Source of the DNA: Stieleria tagensis
GTDB lineage: Bacteria; Planctomycetota; Planctomycetia; Pirellulales; Pirellulaceae
Reading direction: 5' to 3'
Length of the DNA: 64,000 nucleotides
Assembly: GCF_024129865.1 (NCBI RefSeq)
Contig: NZ_JAMYFE010000021.1
Span: 1-64,000, forward strand
The notes beneath the pieces were generated by a model. That model saw only the letters and a program-made list of their open reading frames with translations. It was not told the origin of the DNA and searched no databases. The position numbers were made by a program, and so were the translations under genes. Below, one piece after another: positions 18,419 to 27,406 of the stretch (position 1 is the stretch's first letter; every line of letters starts with the position of its first letter).

Positions 18419-18475
18419 CCGCCGTGCCTACGCCGCGTCACTCGTGACGCTGGCAATACCAGCACGGCGGTTTTT
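18419..18475 (+). terminator. Rho-independent terminator after rpmF
   Basis: CCGCCGTGC (18419-18427) pairs with GCACGGCGG (18462-18470) and is followed directly by TTTTT. Inside the loop a second perfect hairpin GCGTCAC-TC-GTGACGC (18435-18450) is nested. It ends 17 bp before the fabD start, so it may end the rpmF transcript or attenuate readthrough into fabD. Confidence 0.8.
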
Positions 18476-18492
18476 CTTTGAAGTGGCTTTCC

Positions 18493-19416
18493 ATGATGGA
18501 CGTAAATTCCGCCGGAATTCTATTCCCCGGTCAGGGTGCCCAGTCAATCGGCATGGGTCGGTGGCTGTGTGATACCTATCCGATTGCTCGGGAATTATTC
18601 GATTCCGCCAGCCAAGTGCTCGGTTACGATTTGGCCGAATTGTGCCAAAACGGACCGGTCCAGCAGCTCGACGCGACCGAATTCAGTCAACCGGCATTGT
18701 TCACCGTCGGCATGGCCGCCGCTCAGGTTTTGCAAAGCGAATTCCCTGAGCGATTGAAAAACATCACGGCCGCCGCCGGTCTTAGTCTGGGTGAATACAC
18801 CGCGGTCTGTTTCGCCGGCGGACTGGGATTCAGCGATGCACTGAAACTGGTCCAGCGCCGTGGCCAGGCCATGCAGGCCGCCGCAGACGCCGTCGACAGT
18901 GGCATGGCCAGCGTGATCGGTATGGAGTTGGATCCACTGACCGTGCTGTGTGATGAAACACGCACGGCTGACGAAGTGCTGCGATGCGCGAATCTGCTGT
19001 GCCCAGGCAATATTGCGGTTTCCGGCCACCGTTCGGCACTGCAGCGACTGGCGCCGGCCGCCACCGCAGCCGGGGCGATGAAAGTGATTCCGCTTTCGGT
19101 TGCCGGCGCCTTTCACACCGTGCTGATGCAACCGGCCGTGGCGGCACTGGAGCAGGCGTTGGCAGAGATACCGATCCAGGACACGCGGATTCCGGTGTAC
19201 AGCAACGTCGACGCGGCGCCCCACCAATCCGCCGATGAAATCCGACAACTGCTCAGCAAACAGGTCACCCAGCCGGTGTTGTGGGAAGCCTCGGTGCGGC
19301 GAATGATCGCCGATGGCATCGAAGGATTCCTGGAAGTCGGCACCGGGCGGGTGCTGCGGGGAACGCTTAAACGCATCGAGCGGAAATTCCCCAGCGACGG
19401 ATTCGGCGACGAATAG
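18493..19416 (+). CDS. fabD: Malonyl-CoA:ACP transacylase
   Basis: Loads malonyl groups from CoA onto acyl carrier protein in type II fatty-acid synthesis. It has 307 residues with LFPGQGAQ at 10-17, the nucleophile S98 in GLSLGEY and catalytic H208 in GAFHT. The conserved Gln in GQGAQ and the C-terminal GxGRVL motif are also present, so the enzyme is intact. An MM start (18493 or 18496) was preferred to an in-frame TTG at 18478 that would overlap the terminator tail. It is the first of fabD, fabG, acpP, fabF. Confidence 0.95.
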   Translation: MMDVNSAGILFPGQGAQSIGMGRWLCDTYPIARELFDSASQVLGYDLAELCQNGPVQQLDATEFSQPALFTVGMAAAQVLQSEFPERLKNITAAAGLSLGEYTAVCFAGGLGFSDALKLVQRRGQAMQAAADAVDSGMASVIGMELDPLTVLCDETRTADEVLRCANLLCPGNIAVSGHRSALQRLAPAATAAGAMKVIPLSVAGAFHTVLMQPAVAALEQALAEIPIQDTRIPVYSNVDAAPHQSADEIRQLLSKQVTQPVLWEASVRRMIADGIEGFLEVGTGRVLRGTLKRIERKFPSDGFGDE

Positions 19417-19490
19417 AAGCCGTCCTCCTCGTACCGACCGATCAACTTGTCACGCTTTTTTGCAATTTAATTTTTGCCCCACAAGACGCA

Positions 19491-20249
19491 ATGCAACTGA
19501 ATTTAAAAACCGACCTGTCCGGTCAAGTCGCGATTGTCACCGGTGCCTCCCAGGGCTTGGGAAAAGCCGTCGCAGTTGCCTTGGGCATGAACGGTGCCAC
19601 CGTCGCCTGTATGGCCCGCAACGCGGATAAACTAGCCGACACCGTGGCTGCGATCGAAGCGGCCGGAGGCAAGGGCGTAGCCGTCGCTTGTGACGTGACC
19701 GATCGGGAAGCGACCGCAGCGGCGATCAAAGGCGTTGCCGATCAGCACGGCCGCTTGGACATCCTGGTAAATAACGCCGGGATCACTCGCGATAAACTGA
19801 TGCGTGGGATGAGCGACGATGAGTGGGACAGCGTGATTGCGACCAATCTGACCAGCTGTTTCGTCTGCTGCCGCACCGCTGCGGGCATCATGCGAAAAAA
19901 GAAATATGGACGAATCATCAACATGGCCAGCATCTCGGGGCTGATCGGAAACCCCGGCCAAGCCAACTACTCGGCCAGCAAGGCGGGGATGATCGGCATG
20001 ACACGCACGATGAGCAAAGAACTGGTCAGTCGCGGGGTCACCGTCAACGCGATCGCCCCCGGATTCATCGCCAGCGACATGACCGACGCGATTCCCGCTG
20101 GAATTCTGGACGAAGTCAAAAAAGCGATTCCGGCCAAGCGAATCGGCAATCCCGAAGACGTTGCCGCCGCCGTGCTGTTTCTGGCCAGTGCCGACGCCGG
20201 CTACATTTCTGGCCAAACCATCGTGATCGATGGCGGAATGACCGGCTGA
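19491..20249 (+). CDS. fabG: 3-oxoacyl-ACP reductase
   Basis: NADPH-dependent reductase of the elongation cycle, 252 residues, short-chain dehydrogenase fold. The cofactor loop is TGASQGLG (17-24), NNAG lies at 94-97, and the catalytic residues are S147, Y160 and K164 (YSASK). The end IVIDGGMTG is typical of FabG. It lies 74 bp after fabD and 180 bp before acpP, which has its own promoter. Confidence 0.95.
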   Translation: MQLNLKTDLSGQVAIVTGASQGLGKAVAVALGMNGATVACMARNADKLADTVAAIEAAGGKGVAVACDVTDREATAAAIKGVADQHGRLDILVNNAGITRDKLMRGMSDDEWDSVIATNLTSCFVCCRTAAGIMRKKKYGRIINMASISGLIGNPGQANYSASKAGMIGMTRTMSKELVSRGVTVNAIAPGFIASDMTDAIPAGILDEVKKAIPAKRIGNPEDVAAAVLFLASADAGYISGQTIVIDGGMTG

Positions 20250-20275
20250 GTGCCCCTCATCCGAATTCCGACATA

Positions 20276-20305
20276 TTGACGCCTTTTGCTTGTTTCCCCT
20301 ATCTT
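20276..20305 (+). promoter_or_regulatory. Putative sigma-70 promoter of acpP
   Basis: TTGACG at 20276-20281, an 18-bp spacer, then TATCTT at 20300-20305. The start would be near 20312, leaving an untranslated leader of about 118 nt before the acpP ATG. A separate strong promoter fits the high demand for carrier protein. Confidence 0.55.
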
Positions 20306-20429
20306 TTCGGCGAATCAACGAAGCGACACGGGGCTCTGACCCTGACCGTCTCGTTCCTCCCCATACACGAGGGGCGTTTGGTTCCCTTGAAGAACTTCCC
20401 CTTGCAGATCAAACCATTGGAGATTGCTT

Positions 20430-20675
20430 ATGGCTACCGTCGAAGAACGCGTGGTCGATATCGTTGCTGAACAGTTAGGTGTCGAAAAAGACAAAATCAG
20501 CCGCGAGACTTCCTTCGTTAACGACCTGGGTGCCGACTCACTGGACACCGTCGAACTGGTCATGGAACTCGAAGAGGAATTCAACATTAGCATTCCCGAC
20601 GAAGCCGCTGAGAAGATCCAAAAGGTCGGCGAAGCAGTGGACTTTATCGAGAATGCGAAAGGCGACGACGCTTAA
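20430..20675 (+). CDS. acpP: Acyl carrier protein
   Basis: Carrier of 81 residues that holds growing acyl chains on phosphopantetheine. The attachment serine is in [18 protein letters not shown] (near residue 39), with the usual acidic helix II. The ATG at 20430 follows GGAGA at 20419-20423 with 6-bp spacing; an in-frame TTG six bases upstream is less likely. Its position between fabG and fabF is the standard order. Confidence 0.97.
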   Translation: MATVEERVVDIVAEQLGVEKDKISRETSFVNDLGADSLDTVELVMELEEEFNISIPDEAAEKIQKVGEAVDFIENAKGDDA

Positions 20676-20846
20676 TCACGCCGTCATTCGACTCGATTCG
20701 AGTCGTAAGCCTGTGATGTTCCTTTCACCCCGGCTTGGCCTACACCGCCCGGCCGAAATGAATCGCTCTGCCACCGGCACACCCTGTCGCAATTGCCTCA
20801 AGTGTGTGTCACCAAGTGGTGCCGTTTCGACATAATTATTATGCAT

Positions 20847-20882
20847 TGCCGCCCCCTGGTTTGCTTGTGGGCGGCATTTTTT
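20847..20882 (+). terminator. Rho-independent terminator after acpP
   Basis: TGCCGCCC (20847-20854) pairs with GGGCGGCA (20869-20876) around a 14-nt loop and is followed by TTTTTT. It lies in the 384-bp gap between acpP and fabF and would end the acpP transcript. The rest of that gap holds only repeat copy 5. Confidence 0.85.
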
Positions 20883-20901
20883 CTGTCACGCACGCCAGCC
20901 C

Positions 20902-20957
20902 TTTGAAGTTGCGGTTTTGCGTGACGCATCGGGTTGTGATCAGCATGCAACTTCAAA
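20902..20957. repeat. Dispersed palindromic repeat, copy 5 (short form)
   Basis: TTTGAAGTTGC at 20902-20912 pairs perfectly with GCAACTTCAAA at 20947-20957. Between the arms are degenerate family boxes (GCGTGACGCATCGGGTTG). This short form keeps only the outer arms of the family. Confidence 0.65.
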
Positions 20958-21059
20958 ACGCCGGTCCCACGGGCCGTGTCGACTATTCCAGCGACGCCCT
21001 GCATTGGCAGCGGTGTTTCGCAGCTTCGCCCTTATTGAACGTACCGCCAAGGCATTGCG

Positions 21060-22349
21060 ATGACCGCAGGTTCATCAACCCCTCCAGCTCAGCCTCACAT
21101 CATGAAAGGTGATCGCCGTGTCGTGATCACAGGCATCGGCATGGTGACCCCTCTGGCCTTGGATGTGCCCACCACTTGGGACCGCCTGTTGGCTGGCGAA
21201 AGCGGAATCGGACAGATCTCGTTGATCGATACCTCCAAATACAAGATTCACTTTGCCGGTGAAATCACCGATTTCAGTCTGGACGGTGTCGCCGAACCGC
21301 GCGAAGCCAAGCGTCTGGATCGATTCACCCAATTCGCCGTGCATGCCGGCCACCAAGCCGTCGTCGACTCCGGCGTCGACTTTGAATCGCTCGACCGCAC
21401 GCGTTGTGGCGTGATCCTGGGCAGCGGCATCGGCGGTCTGATCGAAATCGAGAACCAGATCGAACGGATGCTGTTCAAAGGCCCCGATCGCGTTAGCCCG
21501 TTCACGGTGCCAAAGATGATGGTCAACGCCGCCGGCGGCAATATTTCGATCACCTACGGATTGAAAGGCCCCAACTATGCCGTCGCCACCGCCTGTGCCA
21601 GCGCGACCAACGCGATGGGTGATGCCCTCCGCAGTATTCGCTTGAACGAAACCGACCTGGTCATCACCGGCGGTAGCGAAGCAGCACTGACGCGAATGGG
21701 ATTGGCCGCCTTCCAAAACATGAAGGCCCTGTCGTCGCGCAATGACGACCCCCAAGCCGCCAGCCGACCGTTTGATGCCGGTCGCGACGGTTTCGTGCTC
21801 GGCGAAGGCGCCGGAGTATTGATCTTTGAAGAACTCGAGCACGCTAAAAAACGCGGCGCAAAAATCTACGGCGAAGTGCTCGGCTATGGCACCACCAGTG
21901 ACGCCAGCCACATCACCGCGCCCGATCCCGAAGGCACCGGTGCTGCGGCCGCGATGACCGCTGCATTGGCCGATGCCGAAGTGGAACCGTCGCAGATCGA
22001 TTACATCAACGCCCACGGCACCAGTACGCCGCTGGGCGATAAAGCAGAAACCACCGCGATCAAACGCGTGTTCGGCGATGCTGCCTATAAAACCAGCGTC
22101 AGCAGCACCAAATCCTCGATGGGCCATTCGCTGGGCGCCAGCGGCGGCATCGAAGGCGCCATCCTGTGCAAGACCATCGAGACATCAACGATCCCGCCGA
22201 CCATCAACCTGGATGACCCCGATCCGGCCTGTGACCTGGATTACACGCCCAACACCGCCAAGTCCCGTGAAGTCAATTTGGCGATGAGCAACAGCTTTGG
22301 CTTTGGCGGCCACAACGCCTGCATCGTGATCGGCAAATACACCGGTTGA
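21060..22349 (+). CDS. fabF: 3-oxoacyl-ACP synthase II
   Basis: Condensing enzyme of fatty-acid elongation, 429 residues. The catalytic triad is C179 (ATACASATNA), H319 (NAHGTSTPLGD) and H356 (GHSLGASGG), with K351 nearby, all as in FabF. The ATG at 21060 has AAGG at 21049-21052 and adds a 14-residue Pro/Ser tail to the usual start MKGDRRVVITG at 21102, so either start could be used. It is separated from acpP by a terminator and a repeat and therefore needs its own promoter, which I could not place. Confidence 0.95.
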   Translation: MTAGSSTPPAQPHIMKGDRRVVITGIGMVTPLALDVPTTWDRLLAGESGIGQISLIDTSKYKIHFAGEITDFSLDGVAEPREAKRLDRFTQFAVHAGHQAVVDSGVDFESLDRTRCGVILGSGIGGLIEIENQIERMLFKGPDRVSPFTVPKMMVNAAGGNISITYGLKGPNYAVATACASATNAMGDALRSIRLNETDLVITGGSEAALTRMGLAAFQNMKALSSRNDDPQAASRPFDAGRDGFVLGEGAGVLIFEELEHAKKRGAKIYGEVLGYGTTSDASHITAPDPEGTGAAAAMTAALADAEVEPSQIDYINAHGTSTPLGDKAETTAIKRVFGDAAYKTSVSSTKSSMGHSLGASGGIEGAILCKTIETSTIPPTINLDDPDPACDLDYTPNTAKSREVNLAMSNSFGFGGHNACIVIGKYTG

Positions 22350-22409
22350 TGGGATCGCCCGCCTCGTTCACGAGACCTGCCAGAGCGTTTCGCTGGTACG
22401 CTATTGAGT

Positions 22410-23327
22410 ATGCGAACCAACTCTTCTGCCCGAAACGCTTCCCCTGATTCCCGTTCCCGTGGTACCGATTCTTGCGGTGCACTGCTGGACCGCGAGGAAT
22501 ACATCGAACAGGCACATTTGTTCCAATTGCTGCACGAACGTGGCGGCGGTGAATTCCCGATCCAGGAATTGTTGGAACAGCTGCGGCACGAAGTCTTGGC
22601 GACAACGAAATTGCCGATGGCGATGGAGTACATGTTGACCGAGGTCAAGCACTCTGGACTGTTGGGTCCGGCGATGCATCAACTGGGACACTACTTCACC
22701 CCCTTTCAAACCTTTCTGATCGACCGGAGTGAAAGTGATACAGGGCGGTTCACAATGAACCGTGCGTTGCAAATCATGGAGTCCGAAGCCAAGTATCGGA
22801 TCAAGGATGCGACCACCGCTGGGATGTTTCTGTTTCAATTCGAAGTCCTCTGTCGCAATCGCCTGAGCTACGATCAGGGGCTGACGGCGATCAGCGGTGA
22901 CCCGATCTATGACAGCCAATGGAGCAGCTGGATCCTGGGTTTGAGAGCCCAGGTCGGGTTGGTCGATTTTGCCGACCTGCTGTTTTTGGCCAGCGAGCAC
23001 TATCGCTACAAATTGGAACAGGCCGGGCAATCCGCCGACGGCAAAGGTCCGTTCCTGTTCGGTGACAAAGAAGGCCGAATCGCATTGGCCAATCGACGCA
23101 AAGACCCGCTGTACCTGTTTAGCGCTCTACAACGTCATCTTGGTTATCCCCCCGTCCCCAAACCGCTACCGGTCGACCACGCTCAAGAAATCATCCCTCA
23201 GATGGCGCGGCGCATCGAACGACTCGAAGCCCGCATTCAATTGATGGAAGAGGAACGCCGATCGTCATTGGACATCACCAAGTTCTACGAAAAGAACAAG
23301 CACCAGCTAAAACTGCCAGATGTGTAA
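22410..23327 (+). CDS. Conserved hypothetical protein with C-terminal coiled coil
   Basis: Protein of about 305 residues that I do not recognise. It has no signal peptide or membrane segment. The first 35 residues are Ser/Arg-rich and likely disordered. The middle is alpha/beta with many aromatic residues (HQLGHYFTPFQTFLI, SQWSSWILGLRAQVGLVDFADLLFLASEHYRYKLEQ). The end is a short coiled coil (MARRIERLEARIQLMEEERR) and a Lys-rich tail. It begins 60 bp after fabF and may share its transcript. The ATG at 22410 was chosen over a TTG at 22404. Base composition and codon use look like the neighbours, so this is a real gene of unknown role. Confidence 0.7.
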   Translation: MRTNSSARNASPDSRSRGTDSCGALLDREEYIEQAHLFQLLHERGGGEFPIQELLEQLRHEVLATTKLPMAMEYMLTEVKHSGLLGPAMHQLGHYFTPFQTFLIDRSESDTGRFTMNRALQIMESEAKYRIKDATTAGMFLFQFEVLCRNRLSYDQGLTAISGDPIYDSQWSSWILGLRAQVGLVDFADLLFLASEHYRYKLEQAGQSADGKGPFLFGDKEGRIALANRRKDPLYLFSALQRHLGYPPVPKPLPVDHAQEIIPQMARRIERLEARIQLMEEERRSSLDITKFYEKNKHQLKLPDV

Positions 23328-23369
23328 AGCGATCCACACCAGCGCGACTTGATCGGGCATAAAGCCGGA

Positions 23370-23399
23370 CACGCTGAAGCGTGAACTCCAACGGGTTGG
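23370..23399. other. Two small hairpins between convergent genes
   Basis: CACGCT-GA-AGCGTG (23370-23383) and CCAAC-GG-GTTGG (23388-23399) lie side by side between convergent stops. There is no T-tract. They may mark a bidirectional transcript end or be a remnant of an intergenic repeat. Confidence 0.4.
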
Positions 23400-23418
23400 A
23401 ACGTTAGGTGAGCGCGCG

Positions 23419-24414
23419 TTAGTGGGCTCGTGTGATCACCCAGCCCTCGGGTGGATCGGGTAAGCCGAACGATTCGTGATAGGCACGTTGCTCCCGTTCG
23501 ACCCACACCAAAGTTTGCTGGTGCAATTTCGACGGTTTCATTCGCACCGCCTTGCTGGCCAATTTTCGTGCCCGGGAGAAATCCTGATTGGCGACCGCGG
23601 CCAGCGATAGGTTGTGGACCGCGACGGACGAAAATGCATAACGGTCTCGGACTTCTCTCCAGACCGCTTCTGCTTCTTGCCAGCGTCCGGCCAATGCTAA
23701 CGCGTTGCCGCGTCGAATCGCTTTGCTGCCGGGCGTCAGATACGGGATCTCCAATAGCACTCGCTCGCGCTGCACCGAGGGTGTGATCAGTGGCAACGTG
23801 TCACGCACCACCGCGGATTGCAACACCATCTCGGCCGATTCGGCCAGTCCCAGATCGGGATAGCGCTCGAGGGCGGATTTTAGATTCACGACGACCGGTT
23901 TTCCGTTGGGTTGGTCACCGCCATCCTGCTGCACCGGTAGCAATCGCCAGGAAACGGCAATTCGCTGGTCGGCTTGGTCGGTCGAGCTCAGCCCACGTTG
24001 GGGAAGAATCTCGCCGCGCAAGATGAAATCGATGCCCTGTTGTCGGGCTGTGTTGATCAACGCCAAATCACTTTGGTCGGCGTCGTCGTAGGACACCAAT
24101 GCGACTCCGCCAGCGGCTAGCGGATCGACGGTTCGTTTCACGTCATCGGCGGACAACAATTGAGTGGCGCGGCCCGAATCGGTCGGCGCTGCCTGCAACA
24201 ATTTTTCATGGATCGAATCGGCAACCTCGCTGGGCCCGGTGATGTCGGGAATCATCACCGACTTTCCCACCGTCGACTGTAGCGCCGGGGGCGACCAAAC
24301 GTGAATCGGCACACCCATTTTGCAGCCGCACAGCAACACCGCGGTAAGCGCCGTGAAGCTGGAAAGAAAAAACGTGGGGAGACTAAATCGCATCATCCCA
24401 TCGCGATACGACAT
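23419..24414 (-). CDS. Putative lipoprotein with C-terminal TPR-like region
   Basis: Protein of about 331 residues. The N-terminus MMRFSLPTFFLSSFTALTAVLLCGC ends in a lipobox (LLCGC), so it is probably anchored to a membrane as a lipoprotein. The middle domain has alternating strands and helices (GKSVMIPDITGPSEVADSIHE, DFILRGEILP). The C-terminal 100 residues form TPR-like helices (GNALALAGRWQEAEAVWREV, NLSLAAVANQDFSRARKLASKAV). The fold resembles proteins that assemble or sense envelope components, but no specific family is recognised. ATG starts at 24414 and 24396 are both possible; a TTG lies upstream. It is convergent with the preceding gene. Confidence 0.65.
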   Translation of the reverse strand: MSYRDGMMRFSLPTFFLSSFTALTAVLLCGCKMGVPIHVWSPPALQSTVGKSVMIPDITGPSEVADSIHEKLLQAAPTDSGRATQLLSADDVKRTVDPLAAGGVALVSYDDADQSDLALINTARQQGIDFILRGEILPQRGLSSTDQADQRIAVSWRLLPVQQDGGDQPNGKPVVVNLKSALERYPDLGLAESAEMVLQSAVVRDTLPLITPSVQRERVLLEIPYLTPGSKAIRRGNALALAGRWQEAEAVWREVRDRYAFSSVAVHNLSLAAVANQDFSRARKLASKAVRMKPSKLHQQTLVWVEREQRAYHESFGLPDPPEGWVITRAH

Positions 24415-24507
24415 TCTGCCTGTCGGCGTCAAGTCATCTCATCACCCGATGATGCTATCAAATCGCCCGACCGCGGCAGCCGTCACGACTTCTACCCCAC
24501 CGCGTGC

Positions 24508-24636
24508 GTTTAGAAGCCAGCGCTTTTCATCACAACCCGACGCGTGAGCGAGGGATTTTGGGTGTTGACGGGATCCCTTGCTGACGCGTCGGGTTACCAA
24601 AAACCAATGCTCCAGGCGAAAGCGCAACTTCAAAAC
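24508..24636. repeat. Dispersed palindromic repeat, copy 6 (full-length form)
   Basis: This copy shows the whole 129-bp element in a 358-bp gap with nothing else visible. Outer boxes are GTTTAGAAG (24508-24516) and CTTCAAAAC (24628-24636). Inner arms 24534-24556 and 24573-24595 are complementary over 23 bp with two mismatches. Between the inner right arm and the outer box lies the family stretch TACCAAAAACCAATGC, followed by GCGAAAGCGCAA. Confidence 0.8.
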
Positions 24637-24772
24637 TTGCGCGTCCGGCTACTGAATCAACAGTCCGCGCGCGGGGTCGGTCGTCTATGCGACCGGGCAG
24701 GGCGGTTGGCTCTTGCCTGTGTGGGCATCTTCAAAGCCCAGGTCGATCGGGCAAATCCATTCACAGCGGCGC

Positions 24773-25948
24773 TCAGGCGCCCGGTGTCCAGCCGGGGCGG
24801 GGGACGCGGTGGATATTGGGCGAATGGTCGGCGGTCAGCTTGTCAATTTTTTCTTGCACGGTAGCGACCGATTCCGCGTCGGTCATCGGGTTCAAGGTGA
24901 TGCGAAACGACGCGGTCTGCTCCGGTTGCAGCTGGACCACCCGCTGCTGTGACGCTTCGAACGAGCGCTGATTGGGATAGTTGGTGGCCGGTTCCAGCCC
25001 GGTGACGTAGCCATCGGCGCGATCGGCGGTGTTTTTCCAGACCACGAATCGTGGCAAGCTTTTCACCGAATAGGTGACGGCGAGCGCTTTGCTGGCGTCC
25101 GCATTCTGCAACATCGCGGTTGTCAAATTGGCTTCATCGGCGAGCAATTTGGCAAAATAAACTCGCTCGGCATAGCCACTTTGTGGGTCGGAGTATTCGT
25201 TCCAAGCATCGATTTCCTCGGCCGACAGTTTGTCTTTGGGTGCCAATTCATCGATCGGCATCACCAGCGAAGAACCGTTTTCCAGCACCGGCGCACCGAC
25301 ATTGATGTGGTACAGCAACTGCATCGTGGCGGGCTGCGAGCCGTCGTTGGTGACGTCGTCCAATACGTCGACGACCGGGCTGCCGGCGTGCACTCGAACG
25401 CGACTGCGGAGCCGAAAGTTGGAAAAGAACAGTCGGCTTTCGCGAAAATAACCGATCAACTCCAATCGCCCGGTCACTTCGTCGTATTCGATTTCCAGAC
25501 CATCTGCCGGCATATTGCCGATCCGGCCGTGCAGCGGATACGCCAACCGACCATGGTCGTCGTGTTCCGGCGCCCCGTTGCTTTCCAGCCCGCAGCGCAC
25601 CAGCAATTCGTCGAATCCTTCCAGCCACCCCAGACCACTGGGGTCGTGGATCGGTACCAGAGACGGGTGCACCGGGCCGTCGACCGGCGAGTCCCAGCCG
25701 AAGCGAACCGGGCCGTGTTCGATCTTCCAAATCGCCATCCCGCGAGTCGGTAAAACGTGGACGACCACGGCTCCGGTGTCGATACGAACGATTTCGACAC
25801 CGTCGGCCCGTCCGCCGACGAAACGTCCATGCCGAGTTTGAATTTCGCCACGAGCGGACTCCAGCGAGACCGTCAGCGGCGAGCTCTCGTCCCAGGCGAC
25901 GTTTTGCAGCGAATCCGCCAGGCTGCGGGCGATTGTCGTTCTAGCCAT
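24773..25948 (-). CDS. DUF4432 aldose-1-epimerase-like protein
   Basis: Cytosolic protein of 391 residues with the beta-sandwich of galactose mutarotases. Markers of DUF4432 are VLPTRGMAIWKIEHG near 65-79, ESNGAPEHDD with an acidic/His cluster, PLHGRIGNMPA, and LLYHINVGAPVLE. The H and E residues in these segments are the likely sugar-binding site. It would act on a sugar anomer or a sugar acid. It is divergent from the cupin gene across a 147-bp gap with a small GGGCGG/CCGCCC hairpin near 26041-26057, so the two may share control. Confidence 0.8.
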   Translation of the reverse strand: MARTTIARSLADSLQNVAWDESSPLTVSLESARGEIQTRHGRFVGGRADGVEIVRIDTGAVVVHVLPTRGMAIWKIEHGPVRFGWDSPVDGPVHPSLVPIHDPSGLGWLEGFDELLVRCGLESNGAPEHDDHGRLAYPLHGRIGNMPADGLEIEYDEVTGRLELIGYFRESRLFFSNFRLRSRVRVHAGSPVVDVLDDVTNDGSQPATMQLLYHINVGAPVLENGSSLVMPIDELAPKDKLSAEEIDAWNEYSDPQSGYAERVYFAKLLADEANLTTAMLQNADASKALAVTYSVKSLPRFVVWKNTADRADGYVTGLEPATNYPNQRSFEASQQRVVQLQPEQTASFRITLNPMTDAESVATVQEKIDKLTADHSPNIHRVPRPGWTPGA

Positions 25949-26095
25949 CCGTTTTTCCTAAACCCATTTTCTTTGCTGTGTGACGGCCTGGAACCCAGCG
26001 GCCATTCTTGCCGCCCGGCGCTCCAGTCAATACAACATGCGGGCGGACATCCCGCCCCAAAACATTAAAAATCACTTCCAACCATAAATCCATCC

Positions 26096-27346
26096 ATGAC
26101 GAATGTGAAGCTCGACGACGGACTGATTCAAGGTGATTCGGTCGCCTCTCTCTTGGATTCGGCGTTGGACGCCGGTGGCGGTTTGCTGCGTTTGACGCCG
26201 ACTTGGGTTCCCCGTTCGTTTCTGCATCCCGGTCGCCGGATCAAATTGCACCCCGGTGATTACTACCGTTTTGGCGCCGACCGCGGTGGAATCGACGAAC
26301 GCTGGTTCGGCAGCACGACCGACGCCGCCAACGATGGCCGAGTTTGGCACGAAGGCCAAAGTTTTTGCTTGTTCGAAGGCAAGAAGTTTATGCTCAAAGA
26401 GGCGATCGCAGAACGGGGTAACGACATCGTCGGCCAAGCGATCTATAGCAAGTACGACCGCTGGCCGGTGTACAGCAAATTCTTTGACAACATGGGCCCG
26501 ATCCCCCACCACATGCACCAGTCGTTCGAAGACGCCGCGCTGGTGGGCCAAGAGGGCAAACCGGAAAGCTATTACTTTCCGCCACAATTGAACAACGTTG
26601 ACAACAATTTTGCCTACACATTCATGGGCCTGGAACCGGGCACCCAGCCCGAAGACGTCCGCCGTTGTTTGGAAAACTGGAACGAGGGCGACAACGGCAT
26701 TCTGGATCTCAGCCGCGCGTACCGATTGCAACGCGGCACCGGTTGGCTGATCCCGCCGGGCGTTTTGCATGCCCCCGGTTCACTGTGCACCTACGAACCC
26801 CAATGGGGCAGCGACGTGTTTGGCATGTACCAATCGATCGTCGAAGGTCGCTATGTGCCATGGGAGTTGTTGGTCAAAGACATGCCCGAGGAAAAACACC
26901 AAGACCTGGATTTCATCGTCGGCCAATTGGACTGGGACAAAAATGTCGACACCCATTTCAAGCAGAGCAACTTCTTGGAACCGATCGTCGATGAAAAACG
27001 ATCGGGCGATGGTTGCATCGACAAGTGGATCGTTTACGGCACCGTTGATGGACAGCAACTGTTCAGCGCAAAAGAACTGACGCTGGCCCCCGGTGCCAAG
27101 TGCACGTTGAAAGACCCCGGTGCCAGCAGTTGGATCACCGTACAAGGTCGAGGACGAATGGGCGCGCTGGAATTGCAAACACCGGCCATGATTCGCTTCG
27201 GCGAAAACACAACCGATGAAGTCTTCATTTCTCACGTCGCCGCGACCGGCGGAGTGGAAATCGAAAACCTCGGCAGCGAGCCCCTGGTGGGCTTGCGCTA
27301 CTTTGGTCCAGACACCCACGACGATCTGCCCAAAGCCGGATCCTAG
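26096..27346 (+). CDS. Cupin-fold sugar isomerase-like protein
   Basis: Protein of 416 residues related to the class I mannose-6-phosphate isomerase and cupin family. A metal-binding cluster PIPHHMHQSFED lies near residues 140-151, and IPPGVLHAPG near 220-229 supplies a further His, as in metal cupins. The second half is a separate beta domain (KELTLAPGAKCTLKDPGASSW). The reaction is not assigned; isomerisation of a sugar or sugar phosphate is inferred from family and context. It is followed 60 bp later by a TIM-barrel isomerase and then a dehydrogenase, all in one direction. Confidence 0.7.
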   Translation: MTNVKLDDGLIQGDSVASLLDSALDAGGGLLRLTPTWVPRSFLHPGRRIKLHPGDYYRFGADRGGIDERWFGSTTDAANDGRVWHEGQSFCLFEGKKFMLKEAIAERGNDIVGQAIYSKYDRWPVYSKFFDNMGPIPHHMHQSFEDAALVGQEGKPESYYFPPQLNNVDNNFAYTFMGLEPGTQPEDVRRCLENWNEGDNGILDLSRAYRLQRGTGWLIPPGVLHAPGSLCTYEPQWGSDVFGMYQSIVEGRYVPWELLVKDMPEEKHQDLDFIVGQLDWDKNVDTHFKQSNFLEPIVDEKRSGDGCIDKWIVYGTVDGQQLFSAKELTLAPGAKCTLKDPGASSWITVQGRGRMGALELQTPAMIRFGENTTDEVFISHVAATGGVEIENLGSEPLVGLRYFGPDTHDDLPKAGS

Positions 27347-27406
27347 TGCATCGCGTCCTGTCGTTGAGATTTCCCCCAACCTTCTGAATTCAAGTCGCTA
27401 CGAACA

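Noticed and set aside
21075-22127. 350-codon leftward frame inside fabF
   Set aside because: Antisense shadow; FabF active-site motifs prove the rightward gene.
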